Below the pieces are notes generated by a model that made no database searches, had not been told where the DNA came from, and saw only the letters and a list, made by a program, of their open reading frames with translations. Made by a program: the position numbers and the translations under genes. Below, one piece after another: positions 40,149 through 51,258 of a stretch of DNA of 64,000 nucleotides (position 1 is its first letter; each line of letters begins with the position of its first letter). The stretch lies in contig NZ_QVMU01000010.1 in NCBI RefSeq assembly GCF_003605645.1, positions 84,774 through 148,773 of the forward strand, in the 5' to 3' direction. The DNA is from Vibrio sinensis. GTDB taxonomy: Bacteria > Pseudomonadota > Gammaproteobacteria > Enterobacterales > Vibrionaceae.

Positions 40149-40173
40149 AAAAAAGGGCCTATCGGCCCTTTTT
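40149..40173 (-). terminator. Terminator after pepA
   Basis: Stem AAAAAGGGCC/GGCCCTTTTT with a four-base loop, 17 bases after the pepA stop. Confidence 0.88.
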
Positions 40174-40189
40174 ACTGATATGAGTAATA

Positions 40190-41698
40190 TTACTCTTCGG
40201 TATCTTGGCCGCTACGGTTCAATAAGAACTGGACGAGCAAAGAGACCGGACGACCTGTTGAACCTTTTGCTGCACCTGATTTCCAAGCTGTACCTGCGAT
40301 ATCAAGGTGTGCCCAGTGATATTTCTTCGCAAACTTAGATAGGAAACAACCAGCGGTAATAGTGCCTGCTGGACGGCCACCAATGTTCGCCATATCTGCG
40401 AACGGGCTCTTTAGCTGTTCATGGTATTCATCAGCCATCGGCAGACGCCATGCGCGGTCACTTGCTTGCTCTGAAGCATTAACAAGTTCGTGCGATAGTG
40501 GGTTGTGGTTCGATAGAACCCCACTGATATGATGGCCAAGTGCGATAACACACGCGCCGGTCAGTGTTGCAACATCAATCACACACTCAGGTTCAAAACG
40601 CTCAACGTAAGTGAGTGCATCACAAAGAACCAAACGACCCTCAGCATCGGTATTCAGAACTTCAACTGTTTGGCCTGACATCGTTGTTAAAATATCACCT
40701 GGGCGGTAAGCATTGCTACCTGGCATGTTTTCACAACCAGCTAGTACACCGATAACATTGATAGGAAGATTCAACTTAGCCAGTGCTTTCATGGTACCGA
40801 ATACCGATGCAGCGCCGCACATGTCGTACTTCATTTCATCCATTGCTTCGCCTGGCTTCAAAGAGATGCCGCCTGAATCGAAAGTTAGACCTTTACCAAC
40901 AAGAACAATCGGTTTTGCATTTGGATCAGTATGGCCTTTGTACTCCATGATAGACATCATAGATTCATTTTTAGAGCCACGACCAACAGCTAGGTATGAA
41001 GTCATACCCAGTTTTTCCATTTCTTGCTCACCAATGATTTTGGTTGTTACAGTTTCATAATCGTCAGCTAGACGTCGAGCTTGAGAAGCAAGGTAGGCAG
41101 GATTCGCGATATTTGGTGGCATATTGCCAAGGTCTTTTGATGCTTTAACACCAGACGCAATCGCTAAGCCATGAGAAATTGCTCGCTCACCAAGGTTAAG
41201 TTCACGGCGAGTTGGCACATTGAACACTAACTTACGTAGTGGGCGACGAGTTTCAGGTTTTACACTCTTGAATTGATCAAAGGTGTATAGGCCATCTTTA
41301 GTCGCTTCAACCGCTTGACGAACTTTCCAGTAAGTATCACGACCTTTAACATGCAGTTCAGTGAGGAAACATACTGCTTCCATAGAACCTGTTTCGTTAA
41401 GCGTGTTGATGGTTTTTTGAATAATTTCTTTGTATTGGCGTTCGCCCAATTCGCGTTCTTTACCACAACCAACCAGTAAAACGCGTTCAGATAGCACACC
41501 AGGTACTTGATGCAGTAGTAGCATCTGACCAGGTTTTCCTTCCAGATCACCACGACGAAGTAGTGAACTAATATAGCCATCGCTGATTTTATCTAGCTGC
41601 TCGGCCACTGGAGAAAGGCGACGTGGTTCGAACACGCCCACAACGATACAAGCGCTGCGTTGTTTCTCAGGGCTACCACTTTTTACACTGAACTCCAT
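40190..41698 (-). CDS. pepA: Leucyl aminopeptidase PepA
   Basis: This 502-residue M17 aminopeptidase uses two metal ions. Motifs are [17 protein letters not shown], with the metal-binding Lys and Asp, and the signature [10 protein letters not shown]. In E. coli PepA also binds DNA, for Xer recombination and for control of carAB, so it may affect pyrimidine genes as well. It is divergent from lptF-lptG, the classic arrangement. Confidence 0.97.
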   Translation of the reverse strand: MEFSVKSGSPEKQRSACIVVGVFEPRRLSPVAEQLDKISDGYISSLLRRGDLEGKPGQMLLLHQVPGVLSERVLLVGCGKERELGERQYKEIIQKTINTLNETGSMEAVCFLTELHVKGRDTYWKVRQAVEATKDGLYTFDQFKSVKPETRRPLRKLVFNVPTRRELNLGERAISHGLAIASGVKASKDLGNMPPNIANPAYLASQARRLADDYETVTTKIIGEQEMEKLGMTSYLAVGRGSKNESMMSIMEYKGHTDPNAKPIVLVGKGLTFDSGGISLKPGEAMDEMKYDMCGAASVFGTMKALAKLNLPINVIGVLAGCENMPGSNAYRPGDILTTMSGQTVEVLNTDAEGRLVLCDALTYVERFEPECVIDVATLTGACVIALGHHISGVLSNHNPLSHELVNASEQASDRAWRLPMADEYHEQLKSPFADMANIGGRPAGTITAGCFLSKFAKKYHWAHLDIAGTAWKSGAAKGSTGRPVSLLVQFLLNRSGQDTEE

Positions 41699-41890
41699 GC
41701 GTACTCCTACATCCTGAAGACAAATAGAACTAAATGTTAGATAATACTCGCTTACTTGTTGATTCTCTATTCAGAACTACCTTTAAATAAGCGTATTAAC
41801 AGTTAGCTGAAAATTTTAAAAAATATAAGGTTTAACGGGAAATTATAGTGATTCAATTAAAAAAACAAGTTTTGTATAGGTAATTTCAGC

Positions 41891-42994
41891 GTGATTATTG
41901 TTAGATATTTGATCCGCGAGACACTCAAGAGCCAGTTTGCGATTTTTTTCATCCTGTTCCTAGTGTTTCTTAGTCAAAAGTTGATCCGAGTTTTAGCGGA
42001 AGCGTCCGATGGAGAGATCCCGGCAGGCTTAGTGATGCACTATGTTGCGTTGAGTATGCCATCGATGGGGCTATTAATGCTGCCATTGAGTCTATTTTTA
42101 GGAATTTTGCTGACATTCGGTCGTTTGTACGCGGAAAGTGAAATTACCGTAATGAATGCCACGGGAATAGGGAATAAGTTCCTTATCCGTGCTGCCTTGT
42201 ATTTAGCGGTGATCACAGGTATTGCGGCAGCTGCAAACTCTTTTGTCCTTTCTCCTTTGAGTCAGGAAAAACTGATTCAATTGGAAGAAAAAGTTCAAGC
42301 AGAGAACAGTGTCGACTTACTAAAGAAAGGGCATTTTCAGGGAACGCCAGATGGCTCTTCCGTTGTCTTTATTGATGATATTGAGGGTGACCAACTTAAG
42401 AATGTCTTCGTGGCGCAAATGCGTCCAAGGGATTCTATCTTGCCGAGTGTCTCTTTTTCACTTTCTGGTGAAGTGAAAGAGTTGAGTGATGGTCGTCAGA
42501 TTATCCGTATGTTTGATGGGACTCGCTATGAAGGCGTGCCTACACGTTTGGATTATATGGTGACTGAATTTGAGCAATATGAGGGATTAATTGGTCAACG
42601 AGAAGTCAAACAAAAAGGACGTGATTGGGAAGCTATCCCGACCATGAAGCTTTTTGGTAGCGATGATCCTAAAGCTCAAGCAGAGCTTCAATGGCGAATT
42701 TCTCTGGTGGTTTGTATTCCGTTGTTAACCATGCTGGTGGTGCCATTGTCAGCGGTGAATCCTCGTCAGGGGCGTTTTGCGAAAATGGGCCCGGCAATCT
42801 TGATTTACTTAGCGTATTTCTTAGCGATAAGTGCGACTAAGTCTGCCTTAGAGGATGGTTCAATTCCAGCATTTATCGGGATGTGGCCAATTAATGTGGC
42901 GTTGCTGATAACCGCGTTAGTAGTGAATTCAATGGACAGTATTCCTGTTCGAAAATTCAAAGACAAATTGAGACAAAGAAAGAAGGCAGCGTAA
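41891..42994 (+). CDS. lptF: LPS export permease LptF
   Basis: A 367-residue inner-membrane protein with three membrane segments at each end and a periplasmic jelly-roll (about 130-265). It starts at GTG with MIIVRYLIRETLKSQ, the family N-terminus. With LptG and LptB it extracts lipopolysaccharide from the inner membrane and passes it to LptC, LptA and finally LptD, which is also encoded here. lptG begins three bases after its stop. Confidence 0.96.
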   Translation: MIIVRYLIRETLKSQFAIFFILFLVFLSQKLIRVLAEASDGEIPAGLVMHYVALSMPSMGLLMLPLSLFLGILLTFGRLYAESEITVMNATGIGNKFLIRAALYLAVITGIAAAANSFVLSPLSQEKLIQLEEKVQAENSVDLLKKGHFQGTPDGSSVVFIDDIEGDQLKNVFVAQMRPRDSILPSVSFSLSGEVKELSDGRQIIRMFDGTRYEGVPTRLDYMVTEFEQYEGLIGQREVKQKGRDWEAIPTMKLFGSDDPKAQAELQWRISLVVCIPLLTMLVVPLSAVNPRQGRFAKMGPAILIYLAYFLAISATKSALEDGSIPAFIGMWPINVALLITALVVNSMDSIPVRKFKDKLRQRKKAA

Positions 42995-42997
42995 GCA

Positions 42998-44068
42998 GTG
43001 TTTAAGATATTAGACCTATATATTGGTAAAACCATCATAGCGACATCGTCGTTAGTGCTGGTTACGTTTGTCGGTTTATCCGCGATTATCAAGTACGTAG
43101 AACAGCTTCGTAAAGTCGGTGAGGGAACTTACGATCTGCTGCAAGCCTTATTTTATGTTTTGTTAAGTATTCCGCGTGACATTGAAATGTTCTTTCCAAT
43201 GGCAGCATTGTTAGGGGCACTGATTGGCTTGGGTATGTTGGCTTCAAGTTCAGAATTAGTGGTTATGCAAGCGGCTGGATTTTCTAAGCTTGATATCGGT
43301 TTGTCAGTGCTAAAAACGGCAGTGCCGTTAATGATTATCGTGACACTACTTGGGCAATGGGGTGCACCTCAAGCACAGAAAATGGCGCGTGATTTACGTG
43401 CATTTTCAACGTCTAATGGTGCCATTATGTCGGTGCGAACCGGTGTTTGGGCGAGAGATGCGAATGACTTTATCTTTATCGGAAAAGTAGAAGATGAAAA
43501 AATTCATGGCCTGAACATGTGGCGTTTCGATAAAGACAAACAGTTGGATACCGTCATTTACGCAGATAGCGTGCAATACTTGGCTGACAATGAATGGCTA
43601 ATGAAAGGCGTGCAATTAACGGACATGAATAATGGTATTGAAATTACTAAGCAGTCACTTCCAGAGTACCGATGGGTAACATCATTGGCACCTGATAAGT
43701 TGGCGTTAGTGACGGTTAAACCTGAAGAGCTTTCTTTAAGTGGGTTATACGATTATGTCTCTTATTTGAAAGCGTCAGAACAAGATCCAGCACGATATGA
43801 ATTGGCACTGTGGCGAAAGCTAACTCAGCCTTTCTCAATTGGTGTAATGATGCTGATGGCCTTGTCGTTTATCTTTGGCCCTTTGCGTAGTGTGACCATG
43901 GGCGCACGTATTCTCTCCGGCGTTGTAGCGGGATTCTCGTTTTACATCTCGAGTGAGTTTTTCGGCCCACTGAGCTTGGTATACAACATTCCTGCGTATA
44001 TAGGGGCTGTGATGCCGAGCCTTGTTTTCTTAACCATAGCAATCATGTTACTGAGACGAAAACTTTAG
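42998..44068 (+). CDS. lptG: LPS export permease LptG
   Basis: A 356-residue partner of LptF with the same layout: six membrane segments around a periplasmic domain (about 130-265). The GTG start gives MFKILDLYIGKTII; GAAGG lies upstream inside the end of lptF, so translation is probably coupled. A terminator shared with nadC follows. Confidence 0.96.
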   Translation: MFKILDLYIGKTIIATSSLVLVTFVGLSAIIKYVEQLRKVGEGTYDLLQALFYVLLSIPRDIEMFFPMAALLGALIGLGMLASSSELVVMQAAGFSKLDIGLSVLKTAVPLMIIVTLLGQWGAPQAQKMARDLRAFSTSNGAIMSVRTGVWARDANDFIFIGKVEDEKIHGLNMWRFDKDKQLDTVIYADSVQYLADNEWLMKGVQLTDMNNGIEITKQSLPEYRWVTSLAPDKLALVTVKPEELSLSGLYDYVSYLKASEQDPARYELALWRKLTQPFSIGVMMLMALSFIFGPLRSVTMGARILSGVVAGFSFYISSEFFGPLSLVYNIPAYIGAVMPSLVFLTIAIMLLRRKL

Positions 44069-44104
44069 CTTATGTGATATAAAACCCGTCGCATTAATCG
44101 TAAT

Positions 44105-44132
44105 AAAAAGGCTGCCATCGGCAGCCTTTTTT
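44105..44132. terminator. Bidirectional terminator between lptG and nadC
   Basis: Stem AAAAAGGCTGCC/GGCAGCCTTTTT with a three-base loop. Confidence 0.9.
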
Positions 44133-44149
44133 AAATCAAAAAACAGGTA

Positions 44150-45064
<915 letters not shown>

Positions 45065-45185
45065 TTACGCAGTTGAACAAGAGTAGGCATGATACGCTGA
45101 GTAAGAGTGAAATTCAGCCATTAATCTCGCAAATCCGTCGCAAAAAGATAAAATTGAAAATCAGTCAATGAAATGAGAATAAAAG

Positions 45186-45737
45186 ATGATAGATAAGGAT
45201 GGTTGGTATCAGTTGGCGCGCAAGGTGCCATCTCCTTTTTTTGATCAGCGAACGGATTCGAGTGATATTTCCTTGCTTGTGATTCACAACATCAGTTTAC
45301 CACCCGGCCAGTTTGGGGGACCTTATATTGAGCAGTTTTTCACCGGCAAGTTGGATCCGAATGCCCATCCATTTTTCAATGTGATAGCTTCGATGACGGT
45401 ATCGGCTCATTGTTTGATTCGACGAGATGGGGAAGTGGTACAGTTTGTCCCGTTTTCAGCGAGGGCCTGGCATGCAGGTGTGTCGAGCTTTGCTGGGCGA
45501 GAAAAGTGTAACGACTACTCAATCGGCATTGAACTGGAGGGAACGGATTTTATAGCCTATACCGATGAACAGTATCAAGCGTTAACGCAAATAACACAGG
45601 CGATCCAATTGCGTTATAGCGCCATTACCCAGCCAAGAATTACCGGGCATCAATACATAGCACCTTTAAGAAAAACTGACCCTGGTTTATGTTTTGATTG
45701 GCCGCGCTACCGAGCAGCATTAGCGTCTAAAACTTGA
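45186..45737 (+). CDS. ampD: N-acetylmuramoyl-L-alanine amidase AmpD (anhydromuropeptide type)
   Basis: A 183-residue cytoplasmic zinc amidase that cleaves the peptide from anhydro-muropeptides during wall recycling, and so controls beta-lactamase induction in species with AmpR. Zinc ligands His34, His155 and Asp165, plus catalytic Glu117, match the AmpD pattern. No signal peptide is present. ampE, often next, is absent; fldB follows in the opposite direction. Confidence 0.95.
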   Translation: MIDKDGWYQLARKVPSPFFDQRTDSSDISLLVIHNISLPPGQFGGPYIEQFFTGKLDPNAHPFFNVIASMTVSAHCLIRRDGEVVQFVPFSARAWHAGVSSFAGREKCNDYSIGIELEGTDFIAYTDEQYQALTQITQAIQLRYSAITQPRITGHQYIAPLRKTDPGLCFDWPRYRAALASKT

Positions 45738-45769
45738 TATTTGAACCTTGAAAGTAAAGTGTGTCTTTA

Positions 45770-45806
45770 GCTCAAAGGCGCGTTGTCGCTAACCTTTGAG
45801 CCTTTG
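45770..45806. terminator. Terminator between ampD and fldB
   Basis: Nine-base perfect stem GCTCAAAGG/CCTTTGAGC with a 14-base loop, between converging genes. Confidence 0.7.
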
Positions 45807-45809
45807 TTC

Positions 45810-46328
45810 TTACAATGTTTCTTGATACTCAAGTAAGATTTGTTCAATCCAAGTGGCGATGCGCTCATCACTTAACTCGTATTGAGAATCTTCATCTAAA
45901 GCCAGTCCAACAAAGAGAGAACCATCTTCGGTAACGGCTTTAGATGCATCAAATTCATAGCCATCAGTTGGCCAGTAGCCGATGAGGTTAGCTCCGGTTT
46001 TCAGTAGTTCGTCGTGCAACATCCCCATCGCATCCAAATACCACTCGCCATAGCCTTCTTGATCGCCTAAGCCGAATAATGCGACGGTTTTGCCTTCGAG
46101 CGACACGCCACCGATTTGATCCCATAGTTCATTCCAGTCTTCCTGAATCTCTCCGAAATCCCAGGTGGATATGCCTAAGATCAAGAGGTCGTAGCCTGTC
46201 ATAAGAGAAAGTGGGGACTCTTTCACATTATGTATATCGACAAGATTTTCGCCGATGATAGCGCGCATTTTCTCTGCCGCCATCTCTGTATAACAAGTGG
46301 TTGAGCCGTAAAACAGACCGATCTTCAT
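45810..46328 (-). CDS. fldB: Flavodoxin FldB
   Basis: A 172-residue long-chain flavodoxin carrying FMN. The phosphate loop [17 protein letters not shown] lies at the N-terminus, and [12 protein letters not shown] and [17 protein letters not shown] complete the flavin site. The sequence follows FldB rather than the essential FldA. It is divergent from xerD, the same neighbour as in E. coli. Confidence 0.95.
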   Translation of the reverse strand: MKIGLFYGSTTCYTEMAAEKMRAIIGENLVDIHNVKESPLSLMTGYDLLILGISTWDFGEIQEDWNELWDQIGGVSLEGKTVALFGLGDQEGYGEWYLDAMGMLHDELLKTGANLIGYWPTDGYEFDASKAVTEDGSLFVGLALDEDSQYELSDERIATWIEQILLEYQETL

Positions 46329-46546
46329 AGCTATCTTTTCATTTTAGTTGGGCAATGCAGAATTTTAACCATAAATCGGCGATCATTGCAGCGAATATCC
46401 TCGTGATGGTTATTTTTTATGGCTTTATTATTTTTTGCCACTTACATTTATGGGCTATTCTCTGCGCCGATGAATGATTGAGCGTGCTTAACTCAATGCA
46501 TTGTTAGAGAAAAATTTCTAGGCGAAGAACTAATTTGAGGATTGTT

Positions 46547-47455
46547 GTGTCAGATGTGATGTCTCCCGACCATGGGATTGTAGAGCAGTTTTTAGATGCG
46601 ATGTGGATGGAACGAGGGTTATCAGAAAATACGTTAGCGTCCTATCGCAATGATTTAATGAAGCTTCTGCAATGGATGGATAAACAAAACTATCGTTTGG
46701 ACTTTATTAGTTTTTCAGGACTGTTGGATTACCAAGCTTGGTTAACCGATCAAGATTATAAACAGACTTCCCGAGCGCGAATGCTGTCAGCGATTCGTCG
46801 TTTGTTTCAATACCTCCATCGAGAGAAAATTCGTATCGATGATCCGAGTGCAATGTTGGTGAGCCCTAAGCTTCCTAAGCGCTTACCAAAAGATTTAACC
46901 GAAGCTCAAGTTGATGCGTTATTGAGCGCTCCTGACACGAATAACGCCATGGAACTACGCGACAAAGCAATGTTAGAGTTGTTGTATGCAACGGGCTTAC
47001 GTGTGACTGAGTTGGTTAGCCTAACAATGGAAAACATTAGTCTGCGTCAAGGTGTTGTCCGTGTTATGGGCAAAGGGGGAAAAGAGCGTTTGGTCCCTAT
47101 GGGAGAAAATGCAGTTGAATGGATTGAAACTTTTCTTCAACAAGGTAGGTCTGAGTTATTAGGTGAAACCACGTCTGATGTCGTTTTTCCGAGTAAACGA
47201 GCGAGACAAATGACCCGACAAACATTTTGGCATCGTATTAAGTACTATGCCGTCCTAGCGGGAATTGAGACAGAATTACTCTCTCCCCATGTCTTAAGAC
47301 ACGCATTTGCTACGCATTTATTAAATTATGGTGCGGACTTACGAGTCGTACAGATGTTATTAGGACATAGTGACTTGTCGACCACGCAAATCTATACTCA
47401 TGTAGCCACTGAAAGGCTAAAACAATTACATAGTGAGCACCATCCAAGGGCTTAA
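46547..47455 (+). CDS. xerD: Site-specific tyrosine recombinase XerD
   Basis: The GTG at 46547 has GAGGA five bases before it and gives 302 residues. Catalytic residues are Arg152, Lys176, His248, Arg251, His274 and Tyr283, each offset by four from E. coli XerD. With XerC it resolves chromosome dimers at dif and is also used by integrating Vibrio phages. It heads the run xerD-dsbC-recJ. A TTG at 46535 could start four codons earlier but lacks a ribosome site. Confidence 0.96.
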   Translation: MSDVMSPDHGIVEQFLDAMWMERGLSENTLASYRNDLMKLLQWMDKQNYRLDFISFSGLLDYQAWLTDQDYKQTSRARMLSAIRRLFQYLHREKIRIDDPSAMLVSPKLPKRLPKDLTEAQVDALLSAPDTNNAMELRDKAMLELLYATGLRVTELVSLTMENISLRQGVVRVMGKGGKERLVPMGENAVEWIETFLQQGRSELLGETTSDVVFPSKRARQMTRQTFWHRIKYYAVLAGIETELLSPHVLRHAFATHLLNYGADLRVVQMLLGHSDLSTTQIYTHVATERLKQLHSEHHPRA

Positions 47456-47472
47456 CGATTAAGGTGAAAAAA

Positions 47473-48258
47473 ATGCGCGTATTACGCCAAATGACGTTAT
47501 TAACACTGCCATTCTTTGCTGCGGCAAGTTTTGCTCAGGCCAACGACACAACGCAAACTTCCTCTGCTGTCACAGCAACATCAGCAGAAGTTGCTATCGA
47601 TAAGAATCAACTGAAAGAACGTTTTGCTAAAATTGGTCTAAATATTGTTGATGTTGTGCCATCTGGCGTTGATGGTTTGGTTGAGATTCAAACAGCCGAT
47701 GGTGTGCTTTATGCTTCTCCTCAAGGTGACCATTTCATTGCAGGAACCTTATATTCATTGGATAAAGATGGTCGTTATGAAGATGTTGTCGCGAAGCGTC
47801 AAGCTCCGATGAACGCAGAGAAAATTGAGTCTTTCAAAGACAGCATGATTGAATACAAAGCGGCGAATGAAAAATACGTTGTGACAGTATTTACTGATAT
47901 CACTTGTGGTTACTGTGTTCGATTACATAGCCAGATGCAGGGATACAACGACTTAGGTATTACAGTTCGCTACCTTGCTTACCCTCGCCAAGGTGCAACG
48001 GGTATGGTTGCTGATCAAATGGCCGCTATTTGGTGTGCTGATGATCAACAGGCAGCAATGCATGACGGTAAGGTAGAACGTAAATTCCCTGCGAAAGGTG
48101 AGAATTTCGAACAGTGTCAAAAAACTATCCAGAAGCATTTTGCCCTAGGTCGCCAGTTAGGTATTAGCGGTACGCCAGCGATTTTCTTACCAAACGGTGA
48201 AATGGTTGGTGGTTACTTGCCGCCAGCTCAATTGCTGCAACGTTTACAACAACTTTAA
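47473..48258 (+). CDS. dsbC: Thiol:disulfide interchange protein DsbC
   Basis: A 261-residue periplasmic disulfide isomerase. The ATG at 47473 follows AAGGTG by six bases and gives the signal peptide MRVLRQMTLLTLPFFAAASF, with cleavage near AQA-ND. An N-terminal dimerisation domain is followed by a thioredoxin fold with the CGYC active site at 145-148; a second Cys pair lies near 199 and 222. A low-complexity Thr/Ser linker after the signal makes it longer than E. coli DsbC. It lies between xerD and recJ, as in E. coli. Confidence 0.95.
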   Translation: MRVLRQMTLLTLPFFAAASFAQANDTTQTSSAVTATSAEVAIDKNQLKERFAKIGLNIVDVVPSGVDGLVEIQTADGVLYASPQGDHFIAGTLYSLDKDGRYEDVVAKRQAPMNAEKIESFKDSMIEYKAANEKYVVTVFTDITCGYCVRLHSQMQGYNDLGITVRYLAYPRQGATGMVADQMAAIWCADDQQAAMHDGKVERKFPAKGENFEQCQKTIQKHFALGRQLGISGTPAIFLPNGEMVGGYLPPAQLLQRLQQL

Positions 48259-48346
48259 CTAAAAGGAAGTAGGCTCAGTGCCTAAGCTAATTACTTAAAC
48301 CATGTTTATGTAATTGCTTAGAGCTCGTGGGCCTATTTTTATTATT

Positions 48347-50086
48347 ATGATAGAGATTCAACGTCGACCAGAAGCCGATGTAACCTTATTGCCAGATACC
48401 ATTGCCCCGTTATTGAAGCGTATTTACATCAACCGCGGAGTTACGAGTACAGAGCAATTAGAAACAACCATGCGCGGTTTGCATTCATATCAAAAATTAC
48501 TCGGTATTGATGCAGCCGTGGAGCTGCTTTTTAACGCAATTCAGGCGCAAAAACGAATCATTGTCGTGGGAGACTTTGATGCTGACGGTGCAACAAGTTC
48601 AGCTCTTTCGGTTTTAGCTCTGCGTATGTTGGGATGTCATAACGTTGATTACTTAGTTCCCAACCGCTTTGAAGATGGTTATGGCTTAAGCCCAGAAGTT
48701 GTCGATCAAGTTATCGAAATTGGCGCTGATGTTATTATGACAGTCGACAATGGCGTCTCTTCAATTGAGGGGGTTCGATACGCTAAGCAGCAAGGGTTGC
48801 AGGTGCTGGTGACTGATCACCATTTACCAGGTCATACGTTGCCGGAAGTTGACGCAATGGTAAACCCTAATTTACATGAGTGTGGATTCCCATCCAAGGC
48901 ACTGGCTGGTGTTGGTGTTGCTTTCTATCTTATGATGGCGCTGTGCGTGCATATGCGAAAAGTGGGTTGGTTTGAACAGTGCGGGATCTCTGAACCTAAG
49001 CTGATGGAATTAATTGACTTAGTTGCACTGGGTACTGTCGCCGATGTTGTTCCTTTGGATGAAAATAACCGAATACTGGTACATCAAGGGTTGCAGCGTA
49101 TTCGAGCTGGTAAAGCGCGTCCTGGTATTCAAGCATTAATCGAAATCGCTAAACGAGACGCCCGACGTCTTGTCGCCTCGGACTTTGGTTTTGCCCTTGG
49201 GCCTAGAATTAACGCCGCTGGCCGGCTTGACGATATGTCATTCGGGGTCGAGCTGTTGATGTCGAATAACATTCATGCCGCACGTCGAATGGCGAGTGAA
49301 CTTGATGGGCTAAACCAAACACGCAAAGAAATTGAAGATGGTATGAAACAAGAAGCGATGGCTTTTTGTGAGCGACTTCAGTTTGGTGAAAATAGTGCGT
49401 TGCCTTATGGCGTAGTTCTGTTTCAAAGAGATTGGCATCAAGGTGTTATTGGTATTCTAGCCTCTCGAATTAAAGATAAATACCATCGTCCAGTGATTGC
49501 TTTTGCTGATGGTGGCGATGGTAAGATCAAAGGTTCATGCCGGTCCATTCCAGGGCTGCACATGCGTGATACATTAGATCGTATTGATACCCAGAATCCT
49601 GGTTTGATTGAGAAGTTTGGTGGGCACGCGATGGCCGCCGGCTTAACGATCAAAGAGAGTGACTTTGAACGATTCTCCCGCCTGTTTGATGAGGCAGTAA
49701 GAGAAGATCTTGATGATGCAGCACTGAAAGGCGTGATTCTTTCTGATGGTGAATTGAAGCCAGAAGAGTTCTCGATGCATACCGCGGAACTATTACGTTC
49801 TGGTGGGCCATGGGGACAAGCATTCCCTGAACCGCTATTTGATGGCGAATTTAAAGTACTGCACCAGAAGCTCGTAGGTGAAAAACACTTAAAACTGATG
49901 TTAGAGCCTTTGTTTAAAGGGTTACCGACAAATATCATGATTGATGGTATTGCGTTTAATGTGGACTTGCGACGTTGGCCTGACGCTTCAGTGAAGACGG
50001 TGCACTTAGCTTATAAATTGGATATTAACGAGTTTAGAGGTAACCAATCGCTTCAATTGCTGATTGATTACATCGAAGCCAGATAG
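48347..50086 (+). CDS. recJ: Single-stranded-DNA-specific exonuclease RecJ
   Basis: This 579-residue 5'-3' exonuclease of the DHH family acts in RecF-pathway recombination and mismatch repair. It has DFDADG at 76-81 and the DHH signature at 157-159 (VTDHHLPG), then the DHHA1 and OB-like parts. The ATG at 48347 gives the conserved MIEIQRRPEAD, though its ribosome site is poor; an upstream in-frame Met at 48314 would add 11 unconserved residues. In E. coli prfB follows, but here a terminator and pdhR follow. Confidence 0.95.
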   Translation: MIEIQRRPEADVTLLPDTIAPLLKRIYINRGVTSTEQLETTMRGLHSYQKLLGIDAAVELLFNAIQAQKRIIVVGDFDADGATSSALSVLALRMLGCHNVDYLVPNRFEDGYGLSPEVVDQVIEIGADVIMTVDNGVSSIEGVRYAKQQGLQVLVTDHHLPGHTLPEVDAMVNPNLHECGFPSKALAGVGVAFYLMMALCVHMRKVGWFEQCGISEPKLMELIDLVALGTVADVVPLDENNRILVHQGLQRIRAGKARPGIQALIEIAKRDARRLVASDFGFALGPRINAAGRLDDMSFGVELLMSNNIHAARRMASELDGLNQTRKEIEDGMKQEAMAFCERLQFGENSALPYGVVLFQRDWHQGVIGILASRIKDKYHRPVIAFADGGDGKIKGSCRSIPGLHMRDTLDRIDTQNPGLIEKFGGHAMAAGLTIKESDFERFSRLFDEAVREDLDDAALKGVILSDGELKPEEFSMHTAELLRSGGPWGQAFPEPLFDGEFKVLHQKLVGEKHLKLMLEPLFKGLPTNIMIDGIAFNVDLRRWPDASVKTVHLAYKLDINEFRGNQSLQLLIDYIEAR

Positions 50087-50093
50087 CCATAAG

Positions 50094-50125
50094 GAAAAAG
50101 CGGATGTCAAAGTCTGCTTTTTCTG
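50094..50125 (+). terminator. Terminator after recJ
   Basis: Imperfect stem GAAAAAGCGGA/TCTGCTTTTTC with an eight-base loop, just after the recJ stop. Confidence 0.7.
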
Positions 50126-50280
50126 ACAAAGCATTCGGTATATTGAGAGAATATTTTTAGCGAATTTAATACTTGAAATGCATTTACACAAAAATGATTA
50201 ATTTCGTCATTTTTCTTTAGAATTTACAAATTTTCGTCATTTTTGGCGTAAATTTGCTCTTGCCTGTTTATTAATTGTAA

Positions 50281-50292
50281 TTGGTCATACCA
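50281..50292. promoter_or_regulatory. PdhR operator, distal
   Basis: TTGGTCATACCA fits the PdhR consensus TTGGT-N3-ACCA exactly. It lies 171 bases before pdhR. Confidence 0.65.
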
Positions 50293-50416
50293 TTTGCTTT
50301 TCTATTTCACATATCTATTGTTATCAACTTGTTTTCACGGCAGCATTTCCATGACTTGGGTCAACTTTTGACTGGACAGTGCCGTTTTAATTATGTTAAT
50401 TTCTGCATCATCATAA

Positions 50417-50433
50417 AATTGGTATTACCAATT
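50417..50433. promoter_or_regulatory. PdhR operator, proximal
   Basis: AATTGGTATTACCAATT is a perfect palindrome around the TTGGT-N3-ACCA core, 30 bases before the pdhR start. It should mediate pyruvate-controlled self-repression of pdhR-aceE-aceF. Confidence 0.85.
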
Positions 50434-50462
50434 ACCAGCATAGAGTGAACATACATTAAATT

Positions 50463-51227
50463 ATGGCTTATCAAAGGATTCGTCAGCCAAAACTCTCAGA
50501 TGTTATAGAACAAGAGTTGGAAAGGTTGATAGTGGAAGGAACATTATCTCCGGGGCAACAATTGCCACCAGAGCGTGAACTGGCGAAACAGTTCGATGTA
50601 TCTCGTCCATCAGTCCGTGAAGCCATTCAGCGTTTGGAAGCAAAGCGTCTTCTTACTCGTCGCCAAGGTGGAGGCACCTTTGTTTGCGAGAATATTTGGA
50701 AAGGCTTTTCTGATCCTCTGCTAAATTTATTGTCTAGTCATTCGGAAACTCAACTGGATTTACTGGAGTCGCGTCATGCGATGGAAGGTATCTCTGCTTA
50801 TTTTGCTGCATTGCGTGGTACCGAAGAAGATTTTGCGCGCATTCAAGCATGTCTTGAGCGTATTAGCCAAGAGCAAGGTAATAACAATATTGAAGCTGAA
50901 TCAGCCGCTGTTATGCAGTTCCTGATCGCTTTAACAGAAGCGGCACACAATGTGGTATTGCTACATATTGTTCGTAGCCTTGCACCTTTGCTTGAGCAAA
51001 ATGTTTTACAGAATTTAAAGTTACTGCACCGCCGCGATGATGTGGTGGAAAAAGTCAGCAAACACCGAGCTAATATTGTGGATGCGATTGTTTCAGGCCA
51101 GCCTGAGAAGGCACGTGAAATGTCACATTCTCATTTAGCTTATATCGAAGAAACATTGTTGGATTTGACTCGTGAAGAGTCTCGACGTGAGCGCTCTTTA
51201 CGTCGAATTCAGCAGGGTAACGAATAA
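50463..51227 (+). CDS. pdhR: Pyruvate dehydrogenase complex repressor PdhR
   Basis: A 254-residue GntR-family regulator of the FadR/FCD subgroup. The winged helix covers residues 10-75 ([20 protein letters not shown], then [14 protein letters not shown]) and an all-helical FCD ligand domain follows. Pyruvate releases it from DNA. It heads the operon and is followed by aceE after 31 bases. Two matching operators lie upstream. No clear ribosome site precedes the ATG, which is a small oddity. Confidence 0.96.
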   Translation: MAYQRIRQPKLSDVIEQELERLIVEGTLSPGQQLPPERELAKQFDVSRPSVREAIQRLEAKRLLTRRQGGGTFVCENIWKGFSDPLLNLLSSHSETQLDLLESRHAMEGISAYFAALRGTEEDFARIQACLERISQEQGNNNIEAESAAVMQFLIALTEAAHNVVLLHIVRSLAPLLEQNVLQNLKLLHRRDDVVEKVSKHRANIVDAIVSGQPEKAREMSHSHLAYIEETLLDLTREESRRERSLRRIQQGNE

Positions 51228-51258
51228 ATAGATCCAACCAACAGAAGGATAGATCGGC

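Larger units (their letters stand above)
50087..50462. other. recJ-pdhR intergenic control region
   Basis: These 376 bases hold no gene. They contain the recJ terminator, two TTCGTCATTTTT direct repeats (near 50203-50214 and 50233-50244) and two PdhR-type operators. The pdhR promoter must lie here. Confidence 0.7.

Noticed and set aside
49438..49938. 166-codon minus-strand frame inside recJ
   Set aside because: It is antisense to the conserved RecJ C-terminal half and resembles no protein.
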